This document shows, in pieces, positions 1-8,858 of a stretch of DNA of 64,000 nt. The position numbers and the translations under genes were made by a program. The notes under the pieces were generated by a model. That model did not search any database. It was not told where the DNA came from and saw only the letters and a list, made by a program, of their open reading frames with translations. Positions within the stretch are counted from its first letter, which is position 1; each line of letters opens with the position of its first letter. Source of the DNA: Terrilactibacillus sp. S3-3 (GTDB lineage: Bacteria > Bacillota > Bacilli > Bacillales > Sporolactobacillaceae); NCBI GenBank assembly GCA_030437565.1, contig CP129291.1, positions 3,472,001-3,536,000 of the forward strand, read 5' to 3'.

Positions 1-259
1 AACAACAGCAGCCCAATCAGGAACATTTTTTTGCGCCCAATCAGGTCGCCGATTTTTCCCGTGACAGGCTGGGCCACCGCACTTGCCAAGTAAAAACCCG
101 ACACCAGCCAGGAAACCGTTGCGAAAGACAAATCATAATCTTTTTGAATGCTGTGCAAAGCAAAGCCAGCGATATCATCGACGAATTTAAAGGATTCAGC
201 ATCGTCCCTGTCGCAATCGCTGTCAAAAGAAGGGCCTGTTTCTTTTTGGTGCCGATCAT
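1..259 (-). CDS. MFS drug-type efflux transporter, N-terminal part (runs off left edge)
   Basis: N-terminal part of a major facilitator permease. From the ATG at 259 the protein opens with a short basic stretch (MIGTKKK) and a first membrane helix containing '[10 protein letters not shown]', typical of DHA-type drug/H+ antiporters. The frame breaks around 148-170. The other frame then gives the conserved loop 2-3 segment ([20 protein letters not shown], then [10 protein letters not shown]), the usual MFS signature. The start overlaps the upstream hydrolase stop as ATGA, so the two are translationally coupled. The marR, hydrolase, MFS order suggests a MarR-controlled detoxification operon. Substrate unknown; the rest of the gene lies outside the window. 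Confidence 0.8.
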
Positions 260-831
260 TCTTTCACCTGATTAAGAAAATCATCTGTGGTACGCACACG
301 CCCGATCGCCGGAAAAATCAATTGCACCGATGCCTGATGGGCCTCTTTTGTATGCGCTGTCATTGCATCTTCAATAAAAATCTGGTTGTAGCCATATTGA
401 AAGGCCTCACGCGCCGTTGTTTCAACCCCTATATTGGTTGAGATGCCACCGAGTACAATCGTATCGATGCCCCTTCTTCTAAGTTGAAGATCGAGATCCG
501 TTCCAAAAAAAAGCAGCACCCCATTGACGCTTCGTCACAATATAGTCGCTGCCCGTTACACCGAGCCGTGGATCGAGAACCGCCCAGTCTTTCGGCCTTT
601 CCCTTTTCAAAGCCGGTCTGTCGGTCATAGGTTTCAAGGCATCCTGTCCGTCATGAAAAGCTACTACTTCTTACAAAACTGATAAATCCTTGATGTTCAC
701 GGAAAACATTCACCAGTTTCACCGCATTTTCAACCACTTTGTCCCCGCCGGGAAGCGCGACAATCGCTTTTTTTTTGCAGATCGATCAGGACGAGCGCCG
801 TTTTATTAAAATCAAGCTGTAATGTATTCAT
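256..831 (-). CDS. Isochorismatase-like hydrolase, YecD-type, active-site Cys replaced by Gly
   Basis: Isochorismatase superfamily alpha/beta protein of about 190 residues. The N-terminus carries '[10 protein letters not shown]' with the conserved Asp. The nucleophile elbow reads '[15 protein letters not shown]', so Gly sits where catalytic members have Cys (STNVCVESTAR); the same change is known in the YecD subgroup. The start ATG at 831 has an AGGAGG-type site just upstream. The frame breaks at the T-run near 768-776 and again between about 520 and 700, probably sequence errors. It lies between marR and an MFS gene, with its stop overlapping the MFS start. Without the Cys nucleophile, amidase chemistry is doubtful; catalysis by another route or a binding role is possible. 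Confidence 0.8.
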
Positions 832-857
832 ATGGAAAGCCTCCTCTATTTTTCATT

Positions 858-1358
858 TTAATCTTCGATCTGATCGGCTAATCGTCTTTTTCGCTCTATT
901 TTTCGATTCAGTCGTGTCAATAACCGGGCAAAAATCTCGATTTCATCATTGCTCCAGTCATCTAAAATCTCCCGATAACTGCCCAGTCTCTGTTGTTTTA
1001 AGCGAATCAAGCTTCTCTTCCGGAATCGGTAATAAAAATATGGTTGATTCGGGCATCATGCGCCCCCATTTTTCTTTCCACTAATCCCTTAGATTCCAGC
1101 GCTTTGATCTGCCGGCTCATTGTGGACATATCCAATTGAAATAAATCGGTTAATTCCCCCACCGTCATCGGATTATTTTTGCAGCAGCGCCTTCAATATT
1201 AAATAACCGGATCGATACAGGCTGTTCTTTTTGCCGTCCAATGTTTTCTTGAAATCCGCCCGCCGAAGCAACATGACGACTTCACGCTCGATAACTTCAA
1301 TGCCGGATTCCCCGGAATCGTTCACGCCTGCTCCCCCTTCCGTTTGCCCGCCAAACAA
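858..1358 (-). CDS. MarR-family transcriptional regulator
   Basis: Winged-helix repressor of about 165 residues. The visible order is an N-terminal helix (EVIEREVVMLLRRADF), 'SGYLILKALLQ', then after a frameshift near 1170 the recognition helix region 'LTDLFQLDMSTMSRQIKALE' and the wing 'GLVERK..AHDAR', typical of MarR. A second break lies near 1010-1020. It is first in a set with a YecD-like protein and an MFS pump. A near-perfect palindrome sits directly before its start, so autorepression of the operon is likely. MarR proteins usually respond to small phenolic or oxidising ligands; the ligand here is unknown. Confidence 0.85.
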
Positions 1359-1360
1359 GT

Positions 1361-1392
1361 TGCATTATACAACCATATAGTTGTATGGTGCA
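1361..1392. promoter_or_regulatory. Palindromic operator upstream of marR
   Basis: Inverted repeat with 7-bp arms ATACAAC and GTTGTAT around CATATA (1367-1386), extended symmetrically by TGCA at both outer ends. It lies 3-34 bp before the marR start at 1358. Position and symmetry fit a MarR autoregulatory site. The assignment to this protein is inference. Confidence 0.7.
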
Positions 1393-1508
1393 AATTAATA
1401 GCATTTTACTAGTGCAAGTTTTAAAATACTCTAGATGCTAAACTTATGATTTAAACTAGGCATAGGTTTTCTGATATTTGGAACCAAGTAGGCAGGGAGT
1501 CATCCCGC

Positions 1509-2150
1509 TTACTTGGTTATACTTAGATTATTTTTCCCAAGCGTTACCCATTTATCAATAACTTGATTTGAATCCGCTACCGTTCCAAAGAACTGGTTGA
1601 TATTAGTTAAAGTCATTTCATGCGCTTCTTTTGAAAAAGCAGCCGTGCAGTCGGAAAGAAACACCACATCGTAGTCAAGCATAAATCCATCGCGTGCCGT
1701 GGACTCTACACACACATTTGTACTGACTCCGCTCATCAGGATGTTTTTGATGTTCAATGTTCTCAGGATAGAATCAAGTCTTGTATGAATAAAAGCACTG
1801 TAACGATGCTTCGTTACAATAATATCCTCTGAAGCGGGGGTAATCTTGTAAAACTCGCTGCCCCATGTCCCCTTCCGACACAAATCAGCCTGGCTTTTTC
1901 CTCTAAGCCGGCGTACCCATGTCGCCGAATCCGTGCTTGTTTCATGAATTGTGCGAACAAAAATAATAGGAACATGAAATAACCGTGCCTGATCAATTCA
2001 ATTAAAAGTTAAAGCTGGAATCATATTATCAGCATGGCTAACATCAATCCCTTGTCTTGCCAGGCTGCCATCCTTATGACAAAAATCATTTTGCACATCA
2101 ATCACCATCAACGCAGTTTCTTTTGGATCAACACTACTGTCAAGTATCAT
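1509..2150 (-). CDS. Isochorismatase-family cysteine hydrolase (RutB/carbamoylsarcosine amidase-like)
   Basis: Cysteine amidohydrolase of about 213 residues. All three catalytic positions are visible: Asp in 'ALMVIDVQNDF', Lys in 'IIVTKHRYSAF' and Cys in 'GVSTNVCVESTARDG'. Such enzymes hydrolyse amides such as ureidoacrylate, N-carbamoylsarcosine or nicotinamide; the substrate cannot be named from sequence. The ATG at 2150 follows AAGGAAG. Frame breaks lie near 1998 and 1885. It is the last gene of the ABC uptake operon, 29 bp after the binding-protein stop, so it most likely processes the imported nitrogen compound in the cytoplasm. It differs from the Cys-less paralogue at 256-831. Confidence 0.85.
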
Positions 2151-2179
2151 ATTAAATCTTCCTTTCGCCTTATGCCCTA

Positions 2180-3211
2180 TCATTTGGATGCTTTTTTCAC
2201 AAATGCCATATCAACAAGTTGACTGTATTTGTAGCCTTTTTTGTAAACACCGGTTTTCTTTACAACATCCAACGGCTTAGCCACAGCCTGTTCACTGATA
2301 TATCCGTCTTTACTCCACAAATGATCTTTATAAGCTCGATCCATCGATGCTTGTAAGCTGTCATCGGACGCCGTCGGAAATTCTTTTTTCAGTACTTCCA
2401 TCGCATTTTTTTTTTTGTTTTCATTCACTGTCTTAAGTCCTTTTAGCATCGCGTCAACAAAACTTTGTACCACTTTTGGCTGCTTTTTAATCGTCGATTG
2501 TTTCACATAACAACAGAATAAGCATAATCTCCTAAGCTGGTAAAACTGTAAAAAGGTTCTCCCCAAGCGCCTTTTTTAATGCCATCATTGATCTGCGGTT
2601 CGGCACCGTTAGCGATATCCGCCTTCTTATTTGCTACAAGCGAAACAACGGCTGCCGGATCGGCCGGCTCTTCCAATTTGACATCTTTGCTAGGACTTAA
2701 GCCAACATCCATCAATAGCCAGCGCGTCAATAAATTTGGGCTGCCGCCATATCTGCCGGCGGCTATTGTCTTTCCCTTCAAAAAGGCAGCCTTTTTTTTT
2801 TTTACTGTCGTCTTTGGGCTTTGATCCTTTACTGGCCATTAAATAAACATTTGCGCGATCAACCACATTCACTACCGACTGAATTGGATCCTGGCTGCCG
2901 GCGTTGGCCATCGCATTTGATTCCGGACCTCCAATATTTCCCCACGCATCACCGCTGACAACGGATGTAACATGCGCACCGCCCGTCGCTGTCGTGACTT
3001 TTACATCCAGCCCTTCTTTTTTGAAATATCCCTTATCAATAGCAACATATAATGGTAAATAAGCGATTAAATGAACGGGCTCCGCGATGACAATTGGTTT
3101 TGTCACGCCTGTCCCTTCTTTCGCCGAATGATCTGCTGATTTTGAAGAACAGCCGGATAATGCCAGCACCACAACTAATACAAGAATCGTGAACCATTTT
3201 ATCCTTTTCAT
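2180..3211 (-). CDS. ABC transporter substrate-binding lipoprotein (SsuA/TauA/ThiY type)
   Basis: Periplasmic-binding-type lipoprotein of about 340 residues. A signal peptide (basic MKRIKW, hydrophobic core) ends in the lipobox LSGC, so it is diacylglyceryl-anchored outside the membrane. The mature part has 'VHLIAYLPLYVAIDKGYFKKEG' features and 'VTTATGG' typical of the NMT1/SsuA fold, which binds sulfonates, taurine, nitrate or pyrimidine precursors. It is broken at a T-run near 2793-2803 and again near 2503-2566, so it is read from three pieces. It is third in the operon after the ATPase and permease. Ligand unknown, but the neighbouring amidohydrolase suggests an amide or ureide. Confidence 0.85.
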
Positions 3212-3233
3212 AACCCTCAACACCTCACCTGTT

Positions 3234-4112
3234 TTAATGATGAATTCTACCCTTTAACAACCACTTTTCGACCCATACCGTACCTAAGTACATCAGAATC
3301 GATAAAATCGACAATACGACAACGCCGACCCACACCAAGTTAATATTCATGACCTGACCGGCATACAAAATCATCCGGCCGATCCCTTGTCTTGAACTAA
3401 TAAACTCACCGACTATCGTTCCGGCCAAAGCCAAAGCGATACTGATCTTTAAATTGCTGACCATCAACGGCATAGCAGAGGGGACCACTACCTTCATAAA
3501 AACATGGTGCCTTTTTGCTCCTAGTGAAAACAACATTTTTTCAAGATCTTTATCAATATTTTTAACCCCGCTGTAAGCGGCTAAAGCAGCCACAATGACG
3601 GTCATCAAAAATGCCAGAATAACTTTTGAGTTAAAGCCTATCCCGAACATGATGACGAGCACCGGAGCAAGCGCCAATTTGGGAACGGCATTGAAGGCAA
3701 TCATATAGGGCTCCGTAATTCTGGAATAAAGGGATGACCACCAAAATGATAACCCAAGCAGTGAGCCGACAATAGTACCAGAGATAAAGCCAATAATCGT
3801 TGCGCCGGCCGTATAAGTCAGGTCCTGCAACAATGTGCCTTGAGTCACAGCCTCCCAACCAGTTTTAGCTATAATACTGGGGCTGCTCCAATAATAGGAA
3901 TCAAGCCATTTAAGTTTCGTTGAAATTTCCCATAAAAATATAATGGCGAGACCCAGGGAAACTTGTCCTAACAAAGTCATATAATTCATTCGCTTGATTC
4001 TTCCCCTCATCCTCTCAATAATGGCAGGGCGATGAGCCTCCTTCTGAACCATGTTTTTTTCAAAGTTTGTTTGTTTGATTACAATTTTTTCAGCATTTCC
4101 TTCCATTTCCAT
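3234..4112 (-). CDS. ABC transporter permease (SsuC/TauC type)
   Basis: Intact 292-residue inner-membrane permease of the nitrate/sulfonate/taurine class. It has a long cytoplasmic N-terminus (about 45 residues) followed by six or so membrane helices. The EAA-loop region that contacts the ATPase is visible as 'FSLGAKRHHVFMKVVVPSAM' near residues 195-215. 'FNAVPKLALAPVLVIMFG' is also characteristic of SsuC/TauC. The ATG at 4112 has a strong AAGGAGG eight bases upstream. It lies 31 bp after the ATPase stop and 22 bp before the binding protein, all on one strand. Confidence 0.92.
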   Translation of the reverse strand: MEMEGNAEKIVIKQTNFEKNMVQKEAHRPAIIERMRGRIKRMNYMTLLGQVSLGLAIIFLWEISTKLKWLDSYYWSSPSIIAKTGWEAVTQGTLLQDLTYTAGATIIGFISGTIVGSLLGLSFWWSSLYSRITEPYMIAFNAVPKLALAPVLVIMFGIGFNSKVILAFLMTVIVAALAAYSGVKNIDKDLEKMLFSLGAKRHHVFMKVVVPSAMPLMVSNLKISIALALAGTIVGEFISSRQGIGRMILYAGQVMNINLVWVGVVVLSILSILMYLGTVWVEKWLLKGRIHH

Positions 4113-4143
4113 TTTGAAATCCTCCTTAATTTAAAATGTGGAC

Positions 4144-4920
4144 TCAAACGATTTCTTGCTCAACTTTCAGCAAAGACAGAAGCTTTTGCTTCAAACTCAT
4201 GAAATCCTCTGTAAGCAGCGCCTCTTCTCCTCTCGGTCGCGGCAAATTAACGTTAACTTCCGCTATTATGCTGCCCGGTCTATGTGAAAAGACGTAGATA
4301 TCATCCGACAGGTAAATCGCTTCGTCGATATCGTGAGTAACAAACAGCACCGTTTTTTTTTTAAAATCGCTCCATATTTTTAGTAACCATGCCTGCATCA
4401 ATAATCTTGTCTGAGCATCAAGCGCACCAAAGGGCTCGTCCAGTAAAATAACATCTTTGTCATAAAGCAGCGTTCGTAACAGCGCCGCTCTCTGCCGCAT
4501 ACCGCCGGATAACTCATGCGGATAATGATTTTCAAAACCATTTAGTCCATATTTTTGCAGGAGGGGCAACGCTCTTTTTCGGGCCGTTTTTCTTGATATT
4601 CCTTTAATTTCCAATCCCAATATGATATTGTCCAGAATCGTTCGCCAAGGTAAAAGCAGATCCTTCTGCAGCATGTAACCAACGTGACCGCTCTGGCCGG
4701 TGATATTTTTACCGTCAAATAGGATCTGACCGGCGGATGGCTTTATTAATCCGGCGATAATATTAAATAGCGTCGATTTTCCACAACCGCTTGGCCCAAT
4801 GATACTCACAAATTTGCCATCCGCAATCTTCATGTTCGCTTCTTTGAGTGCACAAAATTCCTGCCCATTTTTTTTTTTTTGAACCATTTGCTATTGTTTG
4901 ATAATTTCTAGTTTTTCCAA
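4144..4920 (-). CDS. ABC transporter ATP-binding protein (SsuB/TauB type)
   Basis: ATPase that powers the uptake system. Walker A is GPSGCGKST, the Q-loop lies in 'VGYMLQKDLLLPWRT', the signature is LSGGMRQR, Walker B is 'VILLDEPFGALD' and the H-loop 'VLFVTHDIDEA'. The LLPW motif after the Q-loop is typical of the nitrate/sulfonate/taurine subfamily. The N-terminal 20 codons are disturbed by an A-run of 12 (around 4869-4881) and a second small indel. The likely start is the TTG at 4918-4920, which has AAGGAGTGAG upstream. An internal ATG at 4887 would lose the first beta strand. First ABC gene in the operon. Confidence 0.88.
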
Positions 4921-4948
4921 CTCAATCTCACTCCTTTTAAAATTAAAT

Positions 4949-5014
4949 GCCAAAATAAAAAGCAACCGTTAGAATACATCAGAAAATAATATTTCCGATT
5001 TTATTCTGACGTTG
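4949..5014 (-). terminator. Imperfect hairpin with T-rich tail between DUF2294 gene and ABC ATPase
   Basis: On the minus strand, outer arms CAAC/GTTG and inner arms TCAGAA/TTCTGA enclose an AT-rich loop and are followed by CTTTTTATTTT. It could attenuate or end the DUF2294 transcript before the ABC genes. The stem is interrupted, so it is weak. Confidence 0.35.
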
Positions 5015-5042
5015 CCCTGCTCTCATTTTAAATGAGTTCATT

Positions 5043-5456
5043 CTACCAGCCATAATTTTCAATTTTTTGATCCAAAATAATCAATGTACCGCTGATTTCT
5101 TTGGAAGGATCATAATCCTTGAGGATAAGATTGATTTTTAAGCCAAATCTCTCCGTAAGGTTCTTTTCAAGCATTTCTTTGTATTTTTCTATCAATATCC
5201 TATCAATAACCTCTGCAAAACTTTCATTGGATGCGTCAATGATTTCCAGAATAGGTATGCGTTTGTGCTTAGCAATAATCACAATCTTATCATCGATTAC
5301 GGTTACTTGCTGACCCGTCACACCTACTTTAAAAATCATTTGATACACTCGATTGCATTCCTTCATTATTTCTTGCTTGAATTCACCTAAGGACTTCGGC
5401 AATAATTCGGTAATGATAATGGCACCTCCGATCAAAAAACTGAGTTTACCATTCAT
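5043..5456 (-). CDS. DUF2294 (Na+-translocating-like) domain protein
   Basis: Complete 137-residue soluble protein. About residues 25-125 resemble DUF2294: a helix (EFKQEIMKECNRVYQMIF), a beta hairpin 'VTVIDDKIVIIAKH', a long helix (FAEVIDRILIEKYKEMLEKN) and the closing strand 'GLKINLILKDYDPSKEISGTLIILD'. The function of this family is unknown. The hydrophobic first 17 residues are unusual, and no clear ribosome binding site precedes the ATG at 5456, so a later start (Met near residue 31) is possible. It lies upstream of the ABC uptake operon in the same orientation, 120 bp away. Confidence 0.6.
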   Translation of the reverse strand: MNGKLSFLIGGAIIITELLPKSLGEFKQEIMKECNRVYQMIFKVGVTGQQVTVIDDKIVIIAKHKRIPILEIIDASNESFAEVIDRILIEKYKEMLEKNLTERFGLKINLILKDYDPSKEISGTLIILDQKIENYGW

Positions 5457-5519
5457 TTTATCTTATTACAAATCTTCTGAATATAATATATCATATTGAA
5501 TATTCATACACAATATTGA

Positions 5520-5536
5520 TGTAAGATAATCTGACC
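5520..5536. promoter_or_regulatory. Near-consensus TnrA/GlnR box upstream of DUF2294/ABC operon
   Basis: TGTAA-N7-TGACC matches the TGTNA-N7-TNACA nitrogen box except for the last base. It lies 64-80 bp before the first start codon, with TATATT in between as a possible -10. That spacing fits a TnrA activation site. One mismatch and AT-rich surroundings make it tentative. Confidence 0.35.
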
Positions 5537-5698
5537 AATTATTTGAAGCTGAATTCATTCGTTAACTGAGTGACAGATGATTTGCATGATCGCTATCAAC
5601 TGCCGGTTTTATTTGCGAGGAAAAACGGCTTAAGAAACTATAATCTCAATGAATTAACGGTTACTTGCACCCTGAATAAATTCCCCAATTAAACAATC

Positions 5699-5730
5699 AG
5701 CAGCCCTCCCGAAATTCAAGGAAGGCTGCT
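5699..5730. terminator. Hairpin terminator after SH3 gene
   Basis: Arms AGCAGCCCTCC and GGAAGGCTGCT (one G-T pair on one strand) with a 10-base loop. It sits between the SH3 protein stop (5765, minus) and non-coding DNA. The T-rich tail is better on the plus side (GATATTTTTT), so it may work in both directions. Confidence 0.6.
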
Positions 5731-5764
5731 TAACTGATATTTTTTCTAATTTCTCTTATTCACT

Positions 5765-6360
5765 CTATTTTACTTTTACAAAGCCCGGGCTATAAACATA
5801 GCCGGTTTTGTAGCTGCCATTATGCTTTGCTTTAACTTTCAACCAGCCGTAAGGTTCTTTCGCCAGTACGGTTACCTTGGTGCCAACGGGTAGTTTAAAC
5901 AGGACTTTGGAATCCGTGGTTGGAGCCGTACGAAACTTAACAGCATAGGTCACGGCACCGGTCTTATATTTCTGGGAGGATTTTGTCGCCTTTTTAGTTG
6001 TTGTTGTCGCTGGTTTCTTTACCGCTGTTGTACTCGACGACTTTTTTAGATAATAGCCATAGACATAACCGGTTTTGCTCCCGGCTTTGACTTTTAGCCA
6101 ATTGTACGGCGCCTTAACCAGAACATCAACTGATTCACTTTTTTTTTTATCGTGCCTACAACACTGGAACTCGAGTAGGCCTTTTCATGGATATAAACAG
6201 CGTGCACTGCCTTCGCCTTATAGAGCACTTTTTGCGAAGACTGCACAGAGCTCCCAGCATACTTAGCACTTTTTGCCGGGGTCGCCGCAAGAGCCGTTGT
6301 TGCCGATAATCCGACTGCTGCTGAAAGACTTAAAACCATCAAAGGGCGAAACATCTTCAT
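5765..6360 (-). CDS. Secreted protein with three bacterial SH3 repeats
   Basis: Exported protein of about 198 residues. A signal peptide (MKMFRPLM, hydrophobic core, cleavage after TTALA) is followed by three SH3b-type units. The units share 'W(L)KVKA..(G)KTGYVY' endings: one disturbed by the T-run at 6138-6147, one ending 'GSKTGYVYGYYLKKS', and the last ending 'YKTGYVYSPGFVKVK'. A Thr/Lys/Ala-rich linker joins repeats two and three. SH3b domains bind peptidoglycan, so a wall-associated location is likely. No catalytic domain is present. The ATG at 6360 has GAGGAG about nine bases upstream. Monocistronic, ending at the hairpin near 5715. Confidence 0.82.
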
Positions 6361-6897
6361 CCTATCTCTCTCCTCTACAAATCATCTTGTTCTTTTATGT
6401 TACAACAGTGTAATCTTTGTAACACAAAAGACATCATTGCATTCCTAAGAATACGCTTCACCTGCTTTAAAATCAAGCAGTCAGCGTTTATCTGTAACCA
6501 ATTTGTAATTTTTTTTTTTTCCGCCAGCAAATGAGCCGCTTCGTCATTTGCTGACGGCATCCGTTTTTTTTTTCTATCAGATAAAGATGGATTTTAGAAT
6601 TTTCAAGAGTAATTTGTCGAACATATTCTCTTATCCAACAAAGGAGTTTTTTTCTAGTCCCTAGAATACATAAATTAATAATCAATATACCTTTTTGCAG
6701 CTGGTATTCTTCTGGGTTGGCCAAGCCTGATCGCTATCAAGGCATTCATCCGCTAAAAAAAAATCATTTATTCGTGTCAAAACTTTTGATTATATAAAAC
6801 TACGAAAACTGTTTATTGTTCAATGCTTTGGTAGATTTCTTTTTTCACTGAACAGATTTAACAATTGAACCCGAAAATTCATTAGGAGGCGAGAGCT
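6361..6897. other. Intergenic region, AT-rich, no supported gene
   Basis: Lies between the divergent SH3 and MerR-like genes. It holds a strong hairpin at 6521-6557 and long A/T runs. A 78-codon open frame on the minus strand (6488-6724) crosses the hairpin, has no ribosome binding site and resembles nothing known to me. Confidence 0.5.
6521..6573 (+). terminator. Strong hairpin followed by T-run, no obvious upstream gene
   Basis: Arms CCGCCAGCAAATGA and TCATTTGCTGACGG with a nine-base loop, then CATCCG and ten Ts on the plus strand. It looks like a Rho-independent terminator, yet no plus-strand gene ends before it. It may terminate a small RNA or be a relic. Confidence 0.5.
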
Positions 6898-7577
6898 TTG
6901 GTTCCACATCCAAAACAAAACACGATCTTTGTTCCGGATTTTGCCAAAAAGAACGTGCAAAATGTGAACAAAGGTATCGTTCTTCCTCTGTCCGTCCGTC
7001 AGTTGCTGATTTATTAGGCGAAAGTAAATACGTTATTCAAAATTGGGTACGTTCGCTTCGGCCATTCATTCCGATTCGGAAAAACGAATCGGGCTATAAT
7101 GAACTCTGGGATGACGCCGTTCAAATCTTGTATCTCGTGCATACCCTTCATCGTGAAAAAGGTTATTCGATTAAACAAATTGAAAAATTTTTTACGACGC
7201 ACAAAGATGAATTTATTCCTTCGCATGACAAAGAACCTTCCAAAACCGATCGCAGCGGAGCAGAGCGGCAAGATGAGACTATGGAAACAGAGGAAAATCC
7301 TCTTTCAGAAGCAAATAGTCAAGAGGAAGCAGCGGAACCACCCGTTGAAAGCAATCAAGAGGTGGCAGCTTCGTGGCAGCACGCAGATTTGGTGACCGCC
7401 ATTATTGAACTAACGAAGAGTTTAAATCATTTAACAACGGAAGTTGAAAAACTTTCCGCAAGAGAAAAGGCTGACAACTCCGAACTAGTGACAGAAACTG
7501 CCGGCATGCATGTTTATGCCCCGTCACTTGACGCGCAGAAGCACATACAAGAGTTCAAAAGTGATGCACTTTTTTAA
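6898..7577 (+). CDS. MerR-like helix-turn-helix DNA-binding protein
   Basis: Protein of about 226 residues. The HTH is visible as 'SVADLLGESKYVIQNWVRSL' followed by a wing 'IRKNESGYNELWDDAVQIL' and a helix 'LHREKGYSIKQIEKFF', the layout of MerR-type N-terminal domains (RacA has a similar one). A Glu/Ala-rich linker follows, then a helical segment that may form a coiled coil (ITKSLNHLTTEVEKLSARE). The TTG at 6898 has AGGAGG eight bases upstream. The frame shifts by one near an A-run at about 6947. No ligand-binding domain is seen, so it may be a chromosome-binding or regulatory protein rather than a metal sensor. It ends at a clear terminator. Confidence 0.65.
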
Positions 7578-7635
7578 TCTGCTTGTTTTTGGAAACTTTA
7601 AATCAGCAAGAACAAACTAGATTCTGCCCTTGATC

Positions 7636-7694
7636 GATTCAGAAACTGACTTAAGGGACTCCTTGTTGGTTTCTGGATCTTGTTTATTTTTTCT
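7636..7694 (+). terminator. Rho-independent terminator of the MerR-like gene
   Basis: Arms GATTCAGAAAC and GTTTCTGGATC with an inner AAGG/CCTT pairing, followed by TTGTTTATTTTTT. About 60 bp after the stop at 7577. Confidence 0.75.
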
Positions 7695-7923
7695 GTTAAA
7701 AAAAGGACGATGCCGGGTTGCAGATTTAAATTGATATATATAAAGCGGGTTTTTAATATAAAGTAAAAACACCTTTTTTTCTTAAATAGAATCGTTAAGG
7801 AAATGGTATTTTCTTAAGTACATACAAAAGACGCCGCTCAATTTGTTCTTTAAATCAAATTTTTGTCTTCCATTGTCCAAAAAAATCCTTGACTGTTTGT
7901 CTTCAGAATCCACATATTTAAAA

Positions 7924-8612
7924 TTAAACCATGTATTTATTAATGATATGGTCAAACGAATGGAGCCTTGTATAGCTCTTAGAAAAATCGATATCCCGTT
8001 TAATCGAGAAAACATGATTATAGGCAAGTTCTTTTACCAAAGAGGGATTTCGGTTATAAATAGCATCCACAATTGAACTGTGTTCTGATTCAGCATTGTA
8101 ATCCCTTTCATCAGAGATATCATAAAATGCTAAAATAATATGCGAAAGCGATATAATCTTTCTTAAACATTCAATTAAATAAACATTTCCTGACGCTTCA
8201 ATAATTGTCATATGAAGATCTCTAGTTTTGATTAATGCTTTATGTGTCTGATGAGTCTCATATAATTTTATTTCTTCTTCCAATAATTGATACAGCCTAT
8301 CCAATTGTTTTTCCGTCGCATTTATCGCGGCTAAACTAGCGGCTTCAGGTTCCAGAAGCTGGCGGACAAAAAAGATTTGTTCCGCTTCTTTAGGACTAGG
8401 ACAATAAACAAAGGCTCCTTTTTGAGGAATAATTTCAATTAAAGAATCATACTTAAGGCGCTGTAAAACGGCACGGATCGGTGTCCTGCTGACACCAAAT
8501 GCTTCGCAAGCGAACTTTCTTTTAATTGTTGCCCTGGCGGAAGTTCTGCATTAAAAATAAGCTCCCTTAAAATGTGATAAATTTTCTCCTCATTAATCAT
8601 AGAATGACTCAA
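7924..8612 (-). CDS. GntR-family regulator, FCD (FadR) subclass
   Basis: Repressor of about 228 residues. The N-terminal winged helix is visible as 'IYHILRELIFNAELPPGQQLKESSLAK', the frame breaks near 8515, and the wing continues 'YDSLIEIIPQKGAFV'. The C-terminal FCD domain shows 'FFVRQLLEPEAASLAA', 'RDLHMTIIEASGN', 'EHSSIVDAI' and 'AYNHVF', where Asp/His residues usually bind a metal and a small organic acid. The TTG at 8612 has GAGGTG six bases upstream. Three GAATATC half-sites lie 75-115 bp upstream. Target genes unknown; it is next to an aminotransferase remnant. A separate open frame after the stop (7782-7923) could be a frameshifted tail. Confidence 0.85.
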
Positions 8613-8686
8613 ATTCACACCTCTTTCATAGTGGCAAAGACCAAAGTCCTTAGCACAAAAACTACGAATCATTTCAAAAAATGACG

Positions 8687-8725
8687 TTGAAAGAATATCC
8701 GAATATCTTTCAGATATTCTTTCAA
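8687..8725. promoter_or_regulatory. Inverted repeat / three half-site operator upstream of gntR
   Basis: Perfect 13-bp arms TTGAAAGAATATC and GATATTCTTTCAA flank a 13-bp centre that contains another GAATATC. This gives two direct and one inverted GAATATC half-sites. The position before the GntR gene suggests autoregulation. Confidence 0.65.
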
Positions 8726-8858
8726 TAGTCAATAACATCTTCGCAATTAAGATTAGTCTTTTGATTAAAACAATTATTAATCTAATTTTAAGTTTAACAC
8801 TTTATAAGTTCTGCCATCAATAACGAAAATTCGGAAAATATTTTATCATCTTTCTTAT

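Noticed and set aside
6488..6724. 78-codon minus-strand frame
   Set aside because: Runs through a strong hairpin and long A-runs, has no ribosome binding site and no family resemblance.
7782..7923. Extra 47-codon tail for the GntR protein
   Set aside because: It is in another frame and the FCD domain is already complete; it could be a frameshifted extension but nothing confirms it.
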